This document shows, piece after piece, positions 40,097-42,114 of a stretch of DNA of 42,114 bases (its first letter is position 1; each line of letters opens with the position of its first letter). This DNA comes from Opitutaceae bacterium. GTDB taxonomy: Bacteria > Verrucomicrobiota > Verrucomicrobiia > Opitutales > Opitutaceae. A program made the position numbers and the translations under genes. The DNA lies in NCBI GenBank assembly GCA_019634615.1, contig JAHCAZ010000030.1:1-42114 (forward strand). The letters are read 5' to 3'. The notes beneath the pieces were generated by a model. That model was not told the DNA's origin. It searched no databases and saw only the letters and a program-made list of their open reading frames with translations.

Positions 40097-40124
40097 CCTT
40101 CGCGTCTTTGCATCTTTGCGCTTA
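40097..40124. repeat. Right inverted repeat of GxxExxY cassette
   Basis: This 28-base segment (ending CTTTGCGCTTA) pairs with 39650-39677 in inverted orientation. It begins two bases outside the GxxExxY ATG and ends nine bases before the gyrB stop, so the repeats tightly enclose the inserted gene. Confidence 0.75.
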
Positions 40125-40133
40125 ACCAACGCT

Positions 40134-42114
<1,981 letters not shown>

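Overview
The window looks like a chromosomal segment of a high-GC Verrucomicrobiota bacterium, most likely Opitutaceae-like. That is inferred from the mix of RNase E/G, RNase Y, SEDS/RodA, a fused exosortase-EpsI and dispersed 'AACCACTGAT...ATCAGTGGTT' palindromes; no marker gene was compared. Most of it is GC-rich core sequence, while roughly 300-11900 is visibly less GC-rich and reads as an accessory island.

Region 1 (1-11950) is a putative defence island. A cluster of short repeats (98-268) and an unrecognised 179-aa protein precede a four-gene plus-strand operon (1189-11735). Its genes encode a SNF2-type helicase with a C-terminal DUF3883-like domain, a small gamma-glutamylcyclotransferase/AIG2-like protein, a very large DUF1156-type DNA methyltransferase, and an ATPase of the DUF499 type with an N-terminal HEPN-like domain. 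The cyclotransferase stop and methyltransferase start share one base, so the small enzyme appears built into the operon. The set recalls DISARM-like and other methylation-associated defence systems, but drmA, drmB and drmC are absent. This is the best candidate for an undescribed or poorly described system. The island ends in hairpins and palindromic repeats (11748-11936).

Region 2 (11959-25437) holds core and envelope genes. RNase E/G and RodA lie on the minus strand. A surface-polysaccharide locus follows: an O-antigen ligase/polymerase-like membrane protein, two GT2 enzymes, a flippase, two GT4 enzymes and an exosortase-EpsI fusion. Its genes change strand repeatedly and overlap at convergent 3' ends. 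RNase Y closes the region.

Region 3 (25500-34260) is mixed metabolism: QueF (queuosine pathway), a HisN-like phosphatase, an SDR oxidoreductase with a DEDDh exonuclease-like protein, and a tightly coupled minus-strand operon (exported M28 peptidase, MFS transporter, HAD phosphatase, WecG/TagA glycosyltransferase). Divergent from that operon is an exported M3-family oligoendopeptidase.

Region 4 (34291-42114) has two tandem CorA transporters, an orphan PTS EIIA (PtsN-like), gyrA and the 3' part of gyrB. Two copies of a dispersed palindrome bracket the corA-EIIA block. A GxxExxY-family gene bounded by 28-bp imperfect inverted repeats sits between gyrB and gyrA. No tRNA, rRNA or CRISPR array was recognised.
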